DNA of 64,000 bases from Streptomyces vietnamensis (lineage in GTDB: Bacteria > Actinomycetota > Actinomycetes > Streptomycetales > Streptomycetaceae): the NCBI RefSeq assembly GCF_000830005.1, contig NZ_CP010407.1, forward strand, positions 3,391,001 through 3,455,000, written 5' to 3'. The notes under the pieces are model-generated. The model searched no databases and was not told the origin of the DNA. It saw nothing but the letters and a program-made list of their open reading frames with translations. A program made the translations under genes and the position numbers. Positions within the stretch are counted from its first letter, which is position 1. The number at the start of each line of letters is the position of its first letter. Shown here piece by piece: positions 43,847 to 51,913 of this stretch.

Positions 43847-44340
43847 GGCCGGAGCTCCCAGCGGATCTCGCCGTCCTGTTCGTCCTCCGTCGGCACAAGG
43901 CCCGCCGCGCGGGCCACGGCCGCGGAGGCCGCGTGGTCGGGGTGGACGTGGGCGACGACGGTACGGACGCCCTCGTCCACGAGCAGTCCGACGAGCGCGC
44001 CGGCCGCCTCGCGGGCGATCCCCCGCCCCTGCCACTCGGTCCCGATCACCCACGCGACCTCGGCGGTCCGCCCGCCCTCGGTGACCGTCGCCTGCACGGT
44101 CCCGGCGAGCCGGTCCTCGGCGCGGACCCGCACCACCCAGTTGCACCAGACGACCGCCGGGTCCGGGGACCCGGCGGTCAGCCGCTCGTACCGGGCCCGG
44201 AGTTCGGGCCCGGTCAGCGGGGTGCCGCCGATGAAGACGTGCAGGGCGGGGTCGGCGAGCGCCCTGGCCATCTCATCGGCGTGCGTGACGGCGAGCGGAA
44301 CGAGGTCGAGCCGCTCTGTCCGTACGGTGGTCGTCTTCAC
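43843..44340 (-). CDS. GNAT-family N-acetyltransferase
   Basis: A 165-residue protein of the RimJ/RimL-type GNAT group: LDLVPLAVTHADEMARAL, LAGTVQATVTEGGRTAEVAWVIGTEWQGRGIAREAAGAL (the acetyl-CoA loop) and ASAAVARAAGLVPTEDEQDGEIRW. GTG 44340 overlaps the stop of a 14-residue frame (GTGA). It likely acetylates a small molecule or protein N-terminus. Confidence 0.88.
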   Translation of the reverse strand: MKTTTVRTERLDLVPLAVTHADEMARALADPALHVFIGGTPLTGPELRARYERLTAGSPDPAVVWCNWVVRVRAEDRLAGTVQATVTEGGRTAEVAWVIGTEWQGRGIAREAAGALVGLLVDEGVRTVVAHVHPDHAASAAVARAAGLVPTEDEQDGEIRWELRP

Positions 44341-44381
44341 TCGTTGAAGTCCCAGATCCCTTGGTCGTTGTTCCTGGTCAT
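44337..44381 (-). CDS. 14-residue peptide gene upstream of the acetyltransferase
   Basis: ATG 44381 follows GGGGGAGGG by six bases and gives MTRNNDQGIWDFNE, then TGA overlapping the acetyltransferase GTG. The ribosome site is stronger than that of many full genes nearby. The peptide is polar with one Trp, an acidic C-terminus and no cysteine. It may be a leader peptide that couples translation to the acetyltransferase or a small signal peptide. It lies between the AraC-type gene and the acetyltransferase. I do not recognise a family. Confidence 0.6.
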   Translation of the reverse strand: MTRNNDQGIWDFNE

Positions 44382-44428
44382 GATGATCCCTCCCCCGTCC
44401 TCTCGAAGCCTGTCGAACGGCTCCGAGC

Positions 44429-45442
44429 CTAGGAACGCGCGGCCCCTCCCGCTGTGCGCTCGGCGCGGGCCTCCTTGACGCTCAGCGCGCGGTACTCGGT
44501 GGGGCTGAGTCCGTACGCCGCCCGGAAGGCGCGGCTGAAGACCGCCGGGCCGCTGAACCCCCAGCGCGCGGCGACGGCCTGCACCGGGCGTCCGGCGAGT
44601 TCGGGGCGGGCGAGCTCGTCGCGGCAGCGCTCCAGGCGGCGGCGCCGGATGCGGGCGTGGACGGTCTCGCCCTCGCCGTGCGCCTGGAACAGCTGGTGGA
44701 GGGTCCGTACGGAGACGTGGTGGGCGGCGGCGACGGCGGCCGGGGTGAGGTCGGGATCGCCGAGGTGGGCGTCGACGAAGGTGTGGATCCGCTGGATCAG
44801 GGCCCGCGACCGGGCCTCGGCGGGGAGTTGCTCCTCGGCGTCGAGGTTCTGCGCGAGGCAGGCGGCGACGAGGTCGACGACGACGGAGCCGAGTCGCGGC
44901 AGGTCCTCGGGCGCGCACTGCCCGGCGTGGCCCTCCAGGGAGCCGAGGAAGGAGGCGAGGACCGCCCCGAGCCCGTGCCCTCCGGGGATCCGGCTGGCGA
45001 GCAGCCGGTCGATCCGGCGCGAGCGCAGCGGCAGGACGTCACGCGGGAGTTGGAGCATGGTCAGCTGCACGGGCCCGGAGTCGGTGGGCATGGCCGCGTC
45101 GGAGGGCCGCGAGGTGTCCCAGAAGACCAGGTCGCCCGCCCCGACGCTGCAGTCGTTGCGGTGCTGGGACAGGACGGTGGCGCCGCGTCGCATCAGTCCC
45201 AGCTGGTACTGCTCCGGGTCGCCGCGCCGGATCAGCGCGGGCGTGCGGCGGGACCGCAGGGGCGAGAAGCCGAACCGGGCGATGCGCACCGTCTTGAGGT
45301 CCAGTACGGCCGCCTCGGCCTGGAAGTCGGCGGTCCGGTCGATGCTGAGCGCGGTGGGCATCACCTCCCGGCTGACCAGATCGGCGAACCAGTCGAACCG
45401 TTCCTGCGCGGGCAACTCCCCTGCCGAGACAACAGACCACAT
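44429..45442 (-). CDS. AraC-family transcriptional regulator
   Basis: A 337-residue regulator: an AraC-type N-terminal cupin-like binding domain (FGFSPLRSRRTPALIRRGDPEQYQLGLMRRGATVLSQ) and a C-terminal double HTH (LTPAAVAAAHHVSVRTLHQLFQAHGEGETVHARIRRRRLERC, then VQAVAARWGFSGPAVFSRAFRAAYGLSPTEYRALS). It precedes the peptide gene and acetyltransferase on the same strand and may be read together with them. Ligand unknown. Confidence 0.93.
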   Translation of the reverse strand: MWSVVSAGELPAQERFDWFADLVSREVMPTALSIDRTADFQAEAAVLDLKTVRIARFGFSPLRSRRTPALIRRGDPEQYQLGLMRRGATVLSQHRNDCSVGAGDLVFWDTSRPSDAAMPTDSGPVQLTMLQLPRDVLPLRSRRIDRLLASRIPGGHGLGAVLASFLGSLEGHAGQCAPEDLPRLGSVVVDLVAACLAQNLDAEEQLPAEARSRALIQRIHTFVDAHLGDPDLTPAAVAAAHHVSVRTLHQLFQAHGEGETVHARIRRRRLERCRDELARPELAGRPVQAVAARWGFSGPAVFSRAFRAAYGLSPTEYRALSVKEARAERTAGGAARS

Positions 45443-45679
45443 CGCGTACCCCCGTACTCCCCCGTCGATCTTCCTGTCGGTGGCCAGAATGCATCGGCGC
45501 GAACACGTTTGTCGCCGGTTTCAACTATCGGCGTGGCGCGCCCTCCACACCATCCGACCTGCACTTCAACGTCCTTCCGTTGGAGGCGCGTTGGAAGCGA
45601 CTTGAGGATCGGTTGGCCGCCGCCGGCAGTGTCGTGCCGCACCGAAAACCCCGGTGCACGAGATACGGGAGAAGACCTC

Positions 45680-46051
45680 ATGAACCTCAAGCGATCGCTC
45701 GCCGCCCTCGGCATGGCGGCGGGAGTGGCCCTCGGCGCGGCGGCCGTCGCGCCGGCGGCGAACGCCGCCCCGGCGGGCTGTGCCAGCGGCGGGCTGTGCG
45801 TGTACTGGAACACCAACTACCAGGGCAGCGTCCAGACGGTGTACCAGAACAACGCCGACCTGACCGGGTACGCGAACTTCAGGACCGCCCTGCACGGCTC
45901 CGCCTTCAACAACGGCAACAGCTGCAACGTCGTGCTGTGGAAGGCCACGAACTACCAGGGCACGGGCTGGGCGCTGGACCGCGGCACCGGCTGGACGGAC
46001 ATCGGCGACAACCTGAGCACCATCGGTTCCAACAAGTGGTGCACCTACTAA
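45680..46051 (+). CDS. Secreted peptidase-inhibitor-I36-like protein
   Basis: A 123-residue secreted protein. Signal peptide about 1-29 (ANAA). The mature part has four cysteines and tandem GLCVYWNTNYQGSVQTVYQNN / NVVLWKATNYQGTGW segments, matching the beta/gamma-crystallin-like fold of the I36 inhibitor family (from Streptomyces SMI). It may inhibit extracellular metalloproteases or bind calcium. It is four bases before the next lipoprotein gene. Confidence 0.9.
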   Translation: MNLKRSLAALGMAAGVALGAAAVAPAANAAPAGCASGGLCVYWNTNYQGSVQTVYQNNADLTGYANFRTALHGSAFNNGNSCNVVLWKATNYQGTGWALDRGTGWTDIGDNLSTIGSNKWCTY

Positions 46052-46055
46052 GTCG

Positions 46056-46958
46056 ATGAGTTCCAGGAGACGCACCGCAGCCGTGGCGCTGCTTCTGGGT
46101 CTCGGTGCCGCCGGATGCTCGACGTCCGGCGGCACCGCCGCACCCGGCCCCGCGCCACTCCCCGCACCCCGCCCCTTCCAGGGCGTCACCCACTACCCCG
46201 GCTCGCAGCTCACGGCCCTGCACACGGCGGAGGAGGAGCTCGTCGCCGCGTGCATGAAGCGGCGCGGGTTCACGTACCGCCCCCAGCCGCTGGCCACGGG
46301 GAACCACCTCGCCGACGTCAACCCGTACGGGCTGCTCAGCGTCGCGCAGGCGGTGAACGACGGGTACGGCATCACGAGCACCGCGCTGTCGATGCGGCCG
46401 CCGGCGGACGTCAACGCCGCCGCGGGCGCGGACAAGCGCTGGAAGGAGGCGCTGCTCGGCACCCCCGCCCACCGGGTGAACCTGGCGATGCCGATGAAGC
46501 GGCAGTTCTTCTACCAGGCGGACTCCTGCGTCAGCGACGCCAAGTCCCGGCTCTTCGGGGCGGATTACTACAAGCTCTACAACACCTTCCAGGTGCTGAG
46601 CGACGCGGTGGTGGAGAAGGTGCGGGCCGACCGCCGCTACCGGGAGGCGCAGACCTCCTGGCGCACCTGCATGAAGGCCGCGGGGACGGAGGCGGAGGCC
46701 TTCGGCGATCCGCAGGGCACGGTGGACGAGCAGCTCCGGCAGGCCGGCCAGGACCCCGCCCGGCTCCACGCCGTCGCCGGGGTCGAGCTGAAACTGTCCA
46801 GGGCGGACGCGGGCTGCCAGGCCGAGACCGGCCTCACCGCCGTCGTCGCGGCGGCGCAGACCGACGCCGAGAAGACGCTGGGCGCGGGCTACGCCGACGA
46901 GCTCGCCGCGCTGCGGAGCATGCAGCGGAAGGCCCTCGCGACGGCGAGCGGCGACTAG
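46056..46958 (+). CDS. Lipoprotein of unknown function
   Basis: A 300-residue protein with lipobox LGAAGCS (Cys21), a Pro-rich spacer and a helical, Arg/Lys-rich body with paired cysteines (AACMKRRGF, DSCVSDAK, RTCMKAAG, AGCQAE). Four body cysteines may form two disulfides outside the cell. It is four bases after the I36 gene and likely cotranscribed, so the two may work together outside the cell. No family is recognised. Confidence 0.8.
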   Translation: MSSRRRTAAVALLLGLGAAGCSTSGGTAAPGPAPLPAPRPFQGVTHYPGSQLTALHTAEEELVAACMKRRGFTYRPQPLATGNHLADVNPYGLLSVAQAVNDGYGITSTALSMRPPADVNAAAGADKRWKEALLGTPAHRVNLAMPMKRQFFYQADSCVSDAKSRLFGADYYKLYNTFQVLSDAVVEKVRADRRYREAQTSWRTCMKAAGTEAEAFGDPQGTVDEQLRQAGQDPARLHAVAGVELKLSRADAGCQAETGLTAVVAAAQTDAEKTLGAGYADELAALRSMQRKALATASGD

Positions 46959-47002
46959 GACCTCTGTCCGGCGGGCCCGGTCCTGAGGCGGCGGACAGGT
47001 CC
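46958..47002. terminator. Hairpin of the CTGTCCG/CGGACAG family
   Basis: GGACCTCTGTCCG and CGGACAGGTCC are the arms. The hairpin spans from the stop of the lipoprotein gene to the stop of the converging DUF2625 gene. Confidence 0.75.
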
Positions 47003-47730
47003 TACACGTCGCCCAGAAAACCGGGGTCTGTCCCGTCGAGCTGCAGGGCCGTCTCGCGCCCGAGCCCGAGCAGCTGCCCCAGGGGGACGACCGCGCGGCT
47101 GGTCCCGGCCAGGTCCTGGTGCGCCTCGGCGGACCACAGGGGCGGGTAGAGGCTGAGTCCCTCCCCGCCGGTCAGGCCGGGGACCTCCTCGCGCCAGCCG
47201 GGCCAGCGCAGACCCTCGTAGAACTCCTCGACGCCCCCGGCCAGGACCCACGACAGCCAGGCCCCGTAGCCGGCGCCGATCGCGTCCCAGCGCAGCGAGT
47301 CGGGGGCGAAGTACACCATCTCGCCGGGGCGGCCCGGCAGTCCGGTCTCCTCCTCCGTACCGCCCTGGATCGCGAAGGCCCCGCCGAGGACGTCGTGGGC
47401 GACGACGAGCCCGGCGGCGGGCCGCCAGGCGGGGTCGGGCTCCTCGGGGTAGCCGTTGATCCGGGCGAGGCCGGGCAGGCGCCGGTCGTTGTGGGCGGCC
47501 GGGCTGCCGTACACCCGCAGCCAGCCGTCGTCGACGAGCGCCCCGCCGGTGTGGAACAGGAACGCCCCGAGGAACGAGCGGACGGTGACCTGCGTCTGGA
47601 GGAGCGTGGCCGCCGCCTGCCCAGGGTCGGCGTCGAGTACGCGGACGGGCACCTTCGCCGCCCGCAGTTCCTGTTCGAGCAGCGGCCACGCCGGCTCGTC
47701 GACCTCGGTCAGCTCACTCAGTTCACGCAC
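47002..47730 (-). CDS. DUF2625 protein
   Basis: A 242-residue soluble protein matching DUF2625: VRELSELTEVDEPAWPLLE, LLQTQVTVRSFLGAFLFHTGGALVDDGWLRVYG, LVVAHDVLGGAFAIQGG, GEMVYFAPDSLRWDAIGAGYGAWLSWVLAGGVEEFYEGLRWPGWREEV and GLSLYPP. This Trp- and Gly-rich pattern resembles the SUKH-like set of small conserved proteins that can act as immunity proteins, but function is unknown. GTG 47730 is the start. Confidence 0.9.
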   Translation of the reverse strand: MRELSELTEVDEPAWPLLEQELRAAKVPVRVLDADPGQAAATLLQTQVTVRSFLGAFLFHTGGALVDDGWLRVYGSPAAHNDRRLPGLARINGYPEEPDPAWRPAAGLVVAHDVLGGAFAIQGGTEEETGLPGRPGEMVYFAPDSLRWDAIGAGYGAWLSWVLAGGVEEFYEGLRWPGWREEVPGLTGGEGLSLYPPLWSAEAHQDLAGTSRAVVPLGQLLGLGRETALQLDGTDPGFLGDV

Positions 47731-47796
47731 GTGGAAATCGTCGCACGCGGTTCGGGGGCGTTGATCGACGGCATCCTCGGGGGTATCTTGCATTAC

Positions 47797-48171
47797 ATGG
47801 TTCCTGGCGAAGCAAGATCCGAGACGGCGGCCGGAAAGGTCGCCAGTCAGCTGCGCAAGGGCGTACTGGAGTACTGCGTCCTCGCCCTGCTGCGCGACGG
47901 CCCGCGCTACGGCGTCGAGATCCTCGACGAACTGGCCGCGGTCAGCGTGATGACCACCAGCCAGGGAACGATCTATCCCCTGCTGTCCCGGCTCCGCCGC
48001 GACGGGCTCGTCGACACCGAGCTGCGCGAGTCGGCCACCGGCCCCGCCCGCCGCTACTACACGCTCACCGCGCCGGGCAGGACCGCGCTCGCCGAGTTCG
48101 CCGAGGACTGGCCGCGCTTCCGCGACGGCGTCGACCACTTCCTGACCGCATCCCATGGAGGCTCCGCATGA
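47797..48171 (+). CDS. PadR-family transcriptional regulator
   Basis: A 124-residue winged-helix repressor: LRKGVLEYCVLALLRDGPRYGVEILDELAA, then SQGTIYPLLSRLRRDGLVDTELRESATGPARRYYTLTAPGRTALAEF. A TATCTT box ends eight bases before ATG 47797, so the mRNA is probably leaderless. It overlaps the next gene by ATGA, the standard PadR-HAAS pair. Confidence 0.93.
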   Translation: MVPGEARSETAAGKVASQLRKGVLEYCVLALLRDGPRYGVEILDELAAVSVMTTSQGTIYPLLSRLRRDGLVDTELRESATGPARRYYTLTAPGRTALAEFAEDWPRFRDGVDHFLTASHGGSA

Positions 48172-48740
48172 CCGGCACCGAGCACCCCCTCGTGACCGAC
48201 TACCTGGCCACGATCGAGCGGGAGGCGTCCTTCCTGCCCGCAGGGCGCCGCGAGGAACTCCTCGCGGACCTGCGCGAACACCTCGCGGTCGCCGTCGGGG
48301 AGGAGCAGGACGCGGAGGCCGTCCGCACGGCCCTGGAACGGCTCGGCAGTCCCGCCGCCATCGTGGCGGCGGCCCGCGAGGAGGAGCCGGAGACGGCGGC
48401 CGTCACCACTCCCCCAAAGGTCCAGCCCCGGACGCGGAACACCGTCACCGCGATCCTGATCGGCCTCAGCGGGTTCGCCGGCCTCGCCGGCTCCCTGCCC
48501 GCCGTGGCCGCCCTGATCGTGGGCCTCATCCTTCTGTGGACGTCCGACGCCTGGGACCGGAGCACCAAGACCCTGGCGACCGCCCTCACCCTCGCGACCC
48601 CGGTCGTGGTCGCCCTCGGCGGGTTTCTCCTCGCCGCCCGCTTCGGCCCGACGGAGCTGCTCACCATCCTCGCCGTGGGCATCGCCCTGCCGGCGACGGC
48701 GGCGGTGCGCCTGTTCCGTACGCAGCCCAAGGCGGCCTGA
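48168..48740 (+). CDS. HAAS-domain membrane protein
   Basis: A 190-residue protein. The N-terminal HAAS-like part (DYLATIEREASFLPAGRREELLADLREHLAVAVGEEQDAEAVRTALERLGSPAAIVAAA) is typical of signalling proteins paired with PadR; four membrane segments follow (about 92-185). The pair is a common PadR-controlled envelope-stress or membrane-sensing module. ATG 48168 follows GGAGG. Confidence 0.9.
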   Translation: MTGTEHPLVTDYLATIEREASFLPAGRREELLADLREHLAVAVGEEQDAEAVRTALERLGSPAAIVAAAREEEPETAAVTTPPKVQPRTRNTVTAILIGLSGFAGLAGSLPAVAALIVGLILLWTSDAWDRSTKTLATALTLATPVVVALGGFLLAARFGPTELLTILAVGIALPATAAVRLFRTQPKAA

Positions 48741-48787
48741 CCGGCAAGGGGACCCCCCTCGCCCAACCAAGATCATCAAGGGTCAGA

Positions 48788-49396
48788 ATGACCCGTATGA
48801 CCCTGGCGAACACACCGAAACCGGCCACGATCGAGGACGCTCGCGCGGTCAGCGGCACGCTGGCCGCCGCCTTCGGCGACGACCCGATGATGCGCTGGTT
48901 CTTCCCCGACGAGGCCTCCCGCACGACGGACCTCGGCCGCTACTTCACGACCCTCTTCACCCGGCAGTACGGGCTCCACGGCGTCTGCGAGCGCACCGAG
49001 TCGGCCGCTGCCTTCTGGGTGTCGCCCGAGGGCGCGGACAAGGCCGTCCCCGACGCGGAGACCGTCCAGGAGCTCGTGGAGATCCTCGGCGACCGCGCCC
49101 CGGTCTTCCAGGAGGCCGTCACGGCGGCCGCCGAGCACGGGCCGAAGGAACCCCACTGGTACCTCGCCGTCATCGGCGCCGACCCCGCCGCCCGGGGCCA
49201 GGGCCACGGCTCGGCCCTCCTCCGCTCGGGCCTCGCGAAGGCCGACGCGGACGGCCTCCCGGTCTACCTGGAGTCGTCGAAGCCGGACAACCTGCCGGTG
49301 TACGAGCACTTCGGCTTCAAGGTCGTCGACGAGTTCGCCCTGCCGGGCGGCGGCCCGGTCCTGTGGGCCATGAAGCGGGACCCGCAGGGCGCCTGA
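48788..49396 (+). CDS. GNAT-family N-acetyltransferase
   Basis: A 202-residue acetyltransferase. DPMMRWFFPDEASR near residue 33 and AVIGADPAARGQGHGSALLRSGL (acetyl-CoA loop) and SSKPDNLPVYEHFGFKVV are typical of the GNAT branch annotated in Streptomyces near drug resistance and tailoring. Start is ATG 48788 or 48797. It lies 47 bases after the HAAS gene. Substrate unknown. Confidence 0.88.
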   Translation: MTRMTLANTPKPATIEDARAVSGTLAAAFGDDPMMRWFFPDEASRTTDLGRYFTTLFTRQYGLHGVCERTESAAAFWVSPEGADKAVPDAETVQELVEILGDRAPVFQEAVTAAAEHGPKEPHWYLAVIGADPAARGQGHGSALLRSGLAKADADGLPVYLESSKPDNLPVYEHFGFKVVDEFALPGGGPVLWAMKRDPQGA

Positions 49397-49623
49397 TCCT
49401 TCCGCTCGGCGGGGGCGGCGGGGCACAGGTCGGCGGGATCGGCCTGCCGCTCCCGTCCGCCGCCGACCGGGCGGAGCATCACACGGTCCAGGTGCGGCCC
49501 GGGAGTTGGCGGGACGAGCCGCCGCCCGAGCGCGCACGGCGGGGGCCTTGATGATCGTGCTAACTTCCGTGGCGAGCAGGCCGCCGGCCACACGGCGGCC
49601 CAGGAGACAACGGGGGATCATTC

Positions 49624-50142
49624 ATGCGGAAGAAGACTGCCGTCATGCGTCTGGCCGGGGCCGCCCTGGCGGCGGGTGCGCTGGTCGCGACCGTCCAGGT
49701 GCCGAGCGCGAGCGCCGCAAGCGGGTGGACGCTCCAGAACATCAACAGCGGCAAGTACCTGGAAATCGGCGGCTGGTCCACCGCCAACGGCGCGACCGCC
49801 AACCAGTGGCAAGTGACCGGTGGCGCGAACCAGTCGTGGGAGATGTACTACGCCACGACGGAGACGGGCCTCACCATCAAGAACGTGAACAGCGGCAAGT
49901 GCCTGGAGATCGCCGACTGGCGCACGGACAACGGCGCTCCCGCCCGCCAGTGGGAGTGCACCGGCGGCAAGAACCAGCAGTGGGACCACGTGTGGCTCAG
50001 TGACACCAGCAACGTCACGCTGCTCAAGAACCGCAACAGCGGCAAGTGCCTGGAGATCGCCGACTGGCGCACGGACAACGGCGCGCCCGCCCGCCAGTGG
50101 GACTGCCACGGTGGCAGGAACCAGCAGTGGGACCAGCAGTAG
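49624..50142 (+). CDS. Secreted ricin-type beta-trefoil lectin
   Basis: A 172-residue secreted protein: signal peptide (about 1-32, SASA), then three trefoil repeats of about 45 residues, each with the NSGKYLEI/NSGKCLEI...QW signature. Repeats 2 and 3 share NSGKCLEIADWRTDNGAPARQW, identical at protein level and nearly so in DNA (around 49889 and 50035), so this duplication is recent or kept by conversion. It should bind carbohydrate outside the cell, with no catalytic domain. Confidence 0.92.
   Translation: MRKKTAVMRLAGAALAAGALVATVQVPSASAASGWTLQNINSGKYLEIGGWSTANGATANQWQVTGGANQSWEMYYATTETGLTIKNVNSGKCLEIADWRTDNGAPARQWECTGGKNQQWDHVWLSDTSNVTLLKNRNSGKCLEIADWRTDNGAPARQWDCHGGRNQQWDQQ
49889..50105 (+). 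repeat. Two near-identical ~70-bp repeats in the lectin gene
   Basis: The segments beginning AACAGCGGCAAGTGCCTGGA at about 49890 and 50036 run together for about 65 bases with one difference before diverging. They encode the second and third trefoil units. Confidence 0.85.
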
Positions 50143-50240
50143 GAGCGCGATCGGGTTCGCCTCTGCCCGGCACGTCTTCTCCATGAGCAGACCGGCGAAC
50201 GGCCTGTCGTGACCCTCACGACAATGACCGTTGCCGCACC

Positions 50241-50275
50241 AGGGCCTGTCCGGCCCGATCCGCCGGACAGGCCCT
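50241..50275. terminator. Hairpin of the CTGTCCG/CGGACAG family
   Basis: AGGGCCTGTCCGG and CCGGACAGGCCCT form perfect 13-bp arms around nine bases, between the lectin gene and the converging amber-interrupted gene. The other 98 bases of the gap 50143-50240 hold nothing obvious. Confidence 0.85.
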
Positions 50276-50915
50276 AAGCCGCGTCGGCGGCGAGCCAGGC
50301 TTCCGCTGCCGCCCGCGCCGCGTCCGCGTCCGCATCCGCCTCGCAGTCGGGGCAGCGGCCCGGTTCCCAGGCGCGGAAGGCGACCTCCTCGCAGGTGACG
50401 CAGGTCTGGATCGGGGCCGGGCCCCGGACCGGGAGCACCGTGGGGAGCGGTGGCGGGAGGAGGGCCTTCAGGCGGTGGGACAGGATGCCCGCCGGGTGCT
50501 TGAGGTTCTCCGGGAGGTCGGCGAGCAGCGTGCGGCGGACGGCGTCGGGGGTGGCGCCCCGGGCGAACCAGGCGTCGACGGCCGGGGCCAGGTGCCGGAT
50601 GTCCCGCTCGGAGAGCAGGAACCGGGCGTCGTGGCGACGGAGGCCGAGCAGCAGCTCGGTGGCCGGGGTCTACGGAAGGGCGGGGGTCTCGTCCCGCACG
50701 GGCCCGGACTCCTGACGGGGGCTCGGGACTGCGTCCGACACCTGACCGGGGCCCGAGACCGGCGCCTCACCGGGGCCCGCGCCCGGCACCTGACCGGGGT
50801 CCGGGACCGGCACCTGACCGGGGTCCGGGACCGGCGCCTTGTCGGGGTCCGGGTCGTCGTCCGGCTCCGGGGGCTCCGTCGCGCCCGGGTTGTTGTACGA
50901 GACCGTACGGGTCAC
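50274..50915 (-). pseudogene. Interrupted gene: in-frame TAG between Pro-rich linker and zinc-ribbon C-terminus
   Basis: From GTG 50915 the minus-strand frame gives VTRTVSYNNPGATEPPE, a repeat-rich Pro/Asp/Gly linker, then TAG at 50670-50672. The same frame continues for 131 codons to TAG 50274: ATELLLGLRRHDARFLLSERDIRHLAPAVDAW, LPENLKHPAGILSHRLKALLPPPLP and a CxxC..CxxC set (CVTCEEVAFRAWEPGRCPDC). This C-terminal pattern is common at the end of Streptomyces proteins that begin with a winged helix; no such start is visible here. No good restart lies after the TAG. Most likely a decayed gene. Confidence 0.65.
50739..50858 (-). repeat. 24-bp tandem repeats (five units) in the interrupted gene
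   Basis: Units starting at 50739, 50763, 50787, 50811 and 50835. Units 3 and 4 are identical. They encode eight-residue repeats of the form QVPVPDPG. The array is in frame and lies in the linker just upstream of the amber codon. Confidence 0.85.
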
Positions 50916-51072
50916 GATCCGGCCGCGAGGCGCTCGCCGACGGCCAGCACGACGTCGCGCCGGAGGACCGCCGCCTGCTGCTCCAGTTGTTCCTGCGTGA
51001 CAGGGCCGCCGCGGAACCGACCGCCTCGCAGGCCGAGCGGGTGGGCGTCTGGCCGGGTCTCGCCGAAGGGGG

Positions 51073-51846
51073 CTAGATCCGCGAGTTGCGCAGCGACTGC
51101 CACGCAGCGCCGGCCAGCGCCCGCGTCGACCGGGGCACCGACAGCCCCTCGTGCTCGCGGTACAGCTCCCAGTTGTACCGGACCAGCGACAGCTTGTTGG
51201 AGGACAGCGACCCCGCCTGGTGGGCCCTGTACACCGCGAGCGGCTCGGGCAGCCCCCGGGCGTCCGCACCCTCGCGCATGATCGACAGCCACAGGGCGTA
51301 GTCCTGTCGCTTCCGCATCTCCGGCATCAGCCGCGTGCCGAGGACCGTGCGGTCGTACATGGCGGTGAGAGCGCCGATGTAGTCCCGGACCAGCATCGCG
51401 CGGTAGTCCACGTGCTCCCGCGCACGGACCACGCGCCCGTTCGGGGTGAAGTCGGTGCTCTCGCCCTCGTAATCGGCGTCCATCTTGAAGTACGAGGTGA
51501 ACGTCAACGGCGCACTGCCCGCCGCGGCGAATGCGATCTGCCGCTCGGTCTTCTCCGGAAGCCACATGTCGTCGCTGTCGAGAAAGGCGACGTAGTCCCC
51601 CCGGGCCCGCTCGATGGCGAGGTTGCGTGCCCGGCCGGCACCGCCCTGTTCCGGTGCCGACACCGGCTTGACGCGCTCGTCCTGCCGGGCGAACTCCATG
51701 AGCAGGTCCATGGAGTCATCGGAAGACTTGTCGTCGGTGACCAGCAGCTCCAGGTCGCTGTGGGTCTGCGTGAGCACCGACCGAACCGCTGCGCCGAGCG
51801 TCGCTGCCGAGTTGTACACGGGCATCACGACGGACACCAGGGGCAC
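51073..51846 (-). CDS. Family 2 glycosyltransferase (A-type, inverting)
   Basis: A 257-residue GT2 enzyme without membrane segments. PLVSVVMPVYNSAATLGAAVRSVLTQTHSDLELLVTDDKSSDDS is the GT-A start, RGDYVAFLDSDDMWLPEK carries the DxD and acceptor region, and RKRQDYALWLSIMREG lies near the acid-base part. GTG 51846 follows GAGGAGAAG. It may transfer a sugar to a secreted or wall polymer. It is divergent from the shortened dehydrogenase gene 67 bases away. Confidence 0.9.
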   Translation of the reverse strand: MPLVSVVMPVYNSAATLGAAVRSVLTQTHSDLELLVTDDKSSDDSMDLLMEFARQDERVKPVSAPEQGGAGRARNLAIERARGDYVAFLDSDDMWLPEKTERQIAFAAAGSAPLTFTSYFKMDADYEGESTDFTPNGRVVRAREHVDYRAMLVRDYIGALTAMYDRTVLGTRLMPEMRKRQDYALWLSIMREGADARGLPEPLAVYRAHQAGSLSSNKLSLVRYNWELYREHEGLSVPRSTRALAGAAWQSLRNSRI

Positions 51847-51913
51847 AGCGCTTCTCCTCGCTCGGTCGAAGACGACGTTCCATTCAAGCACTGGAATCGT
51901 AGTGGGAGCTGCC

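Noticed and set aside
46565..46567. TTA in the lipoprotein gene as a second bldA target
   Set aside because: The triplet is out of frame (the codons are GAT TAC).
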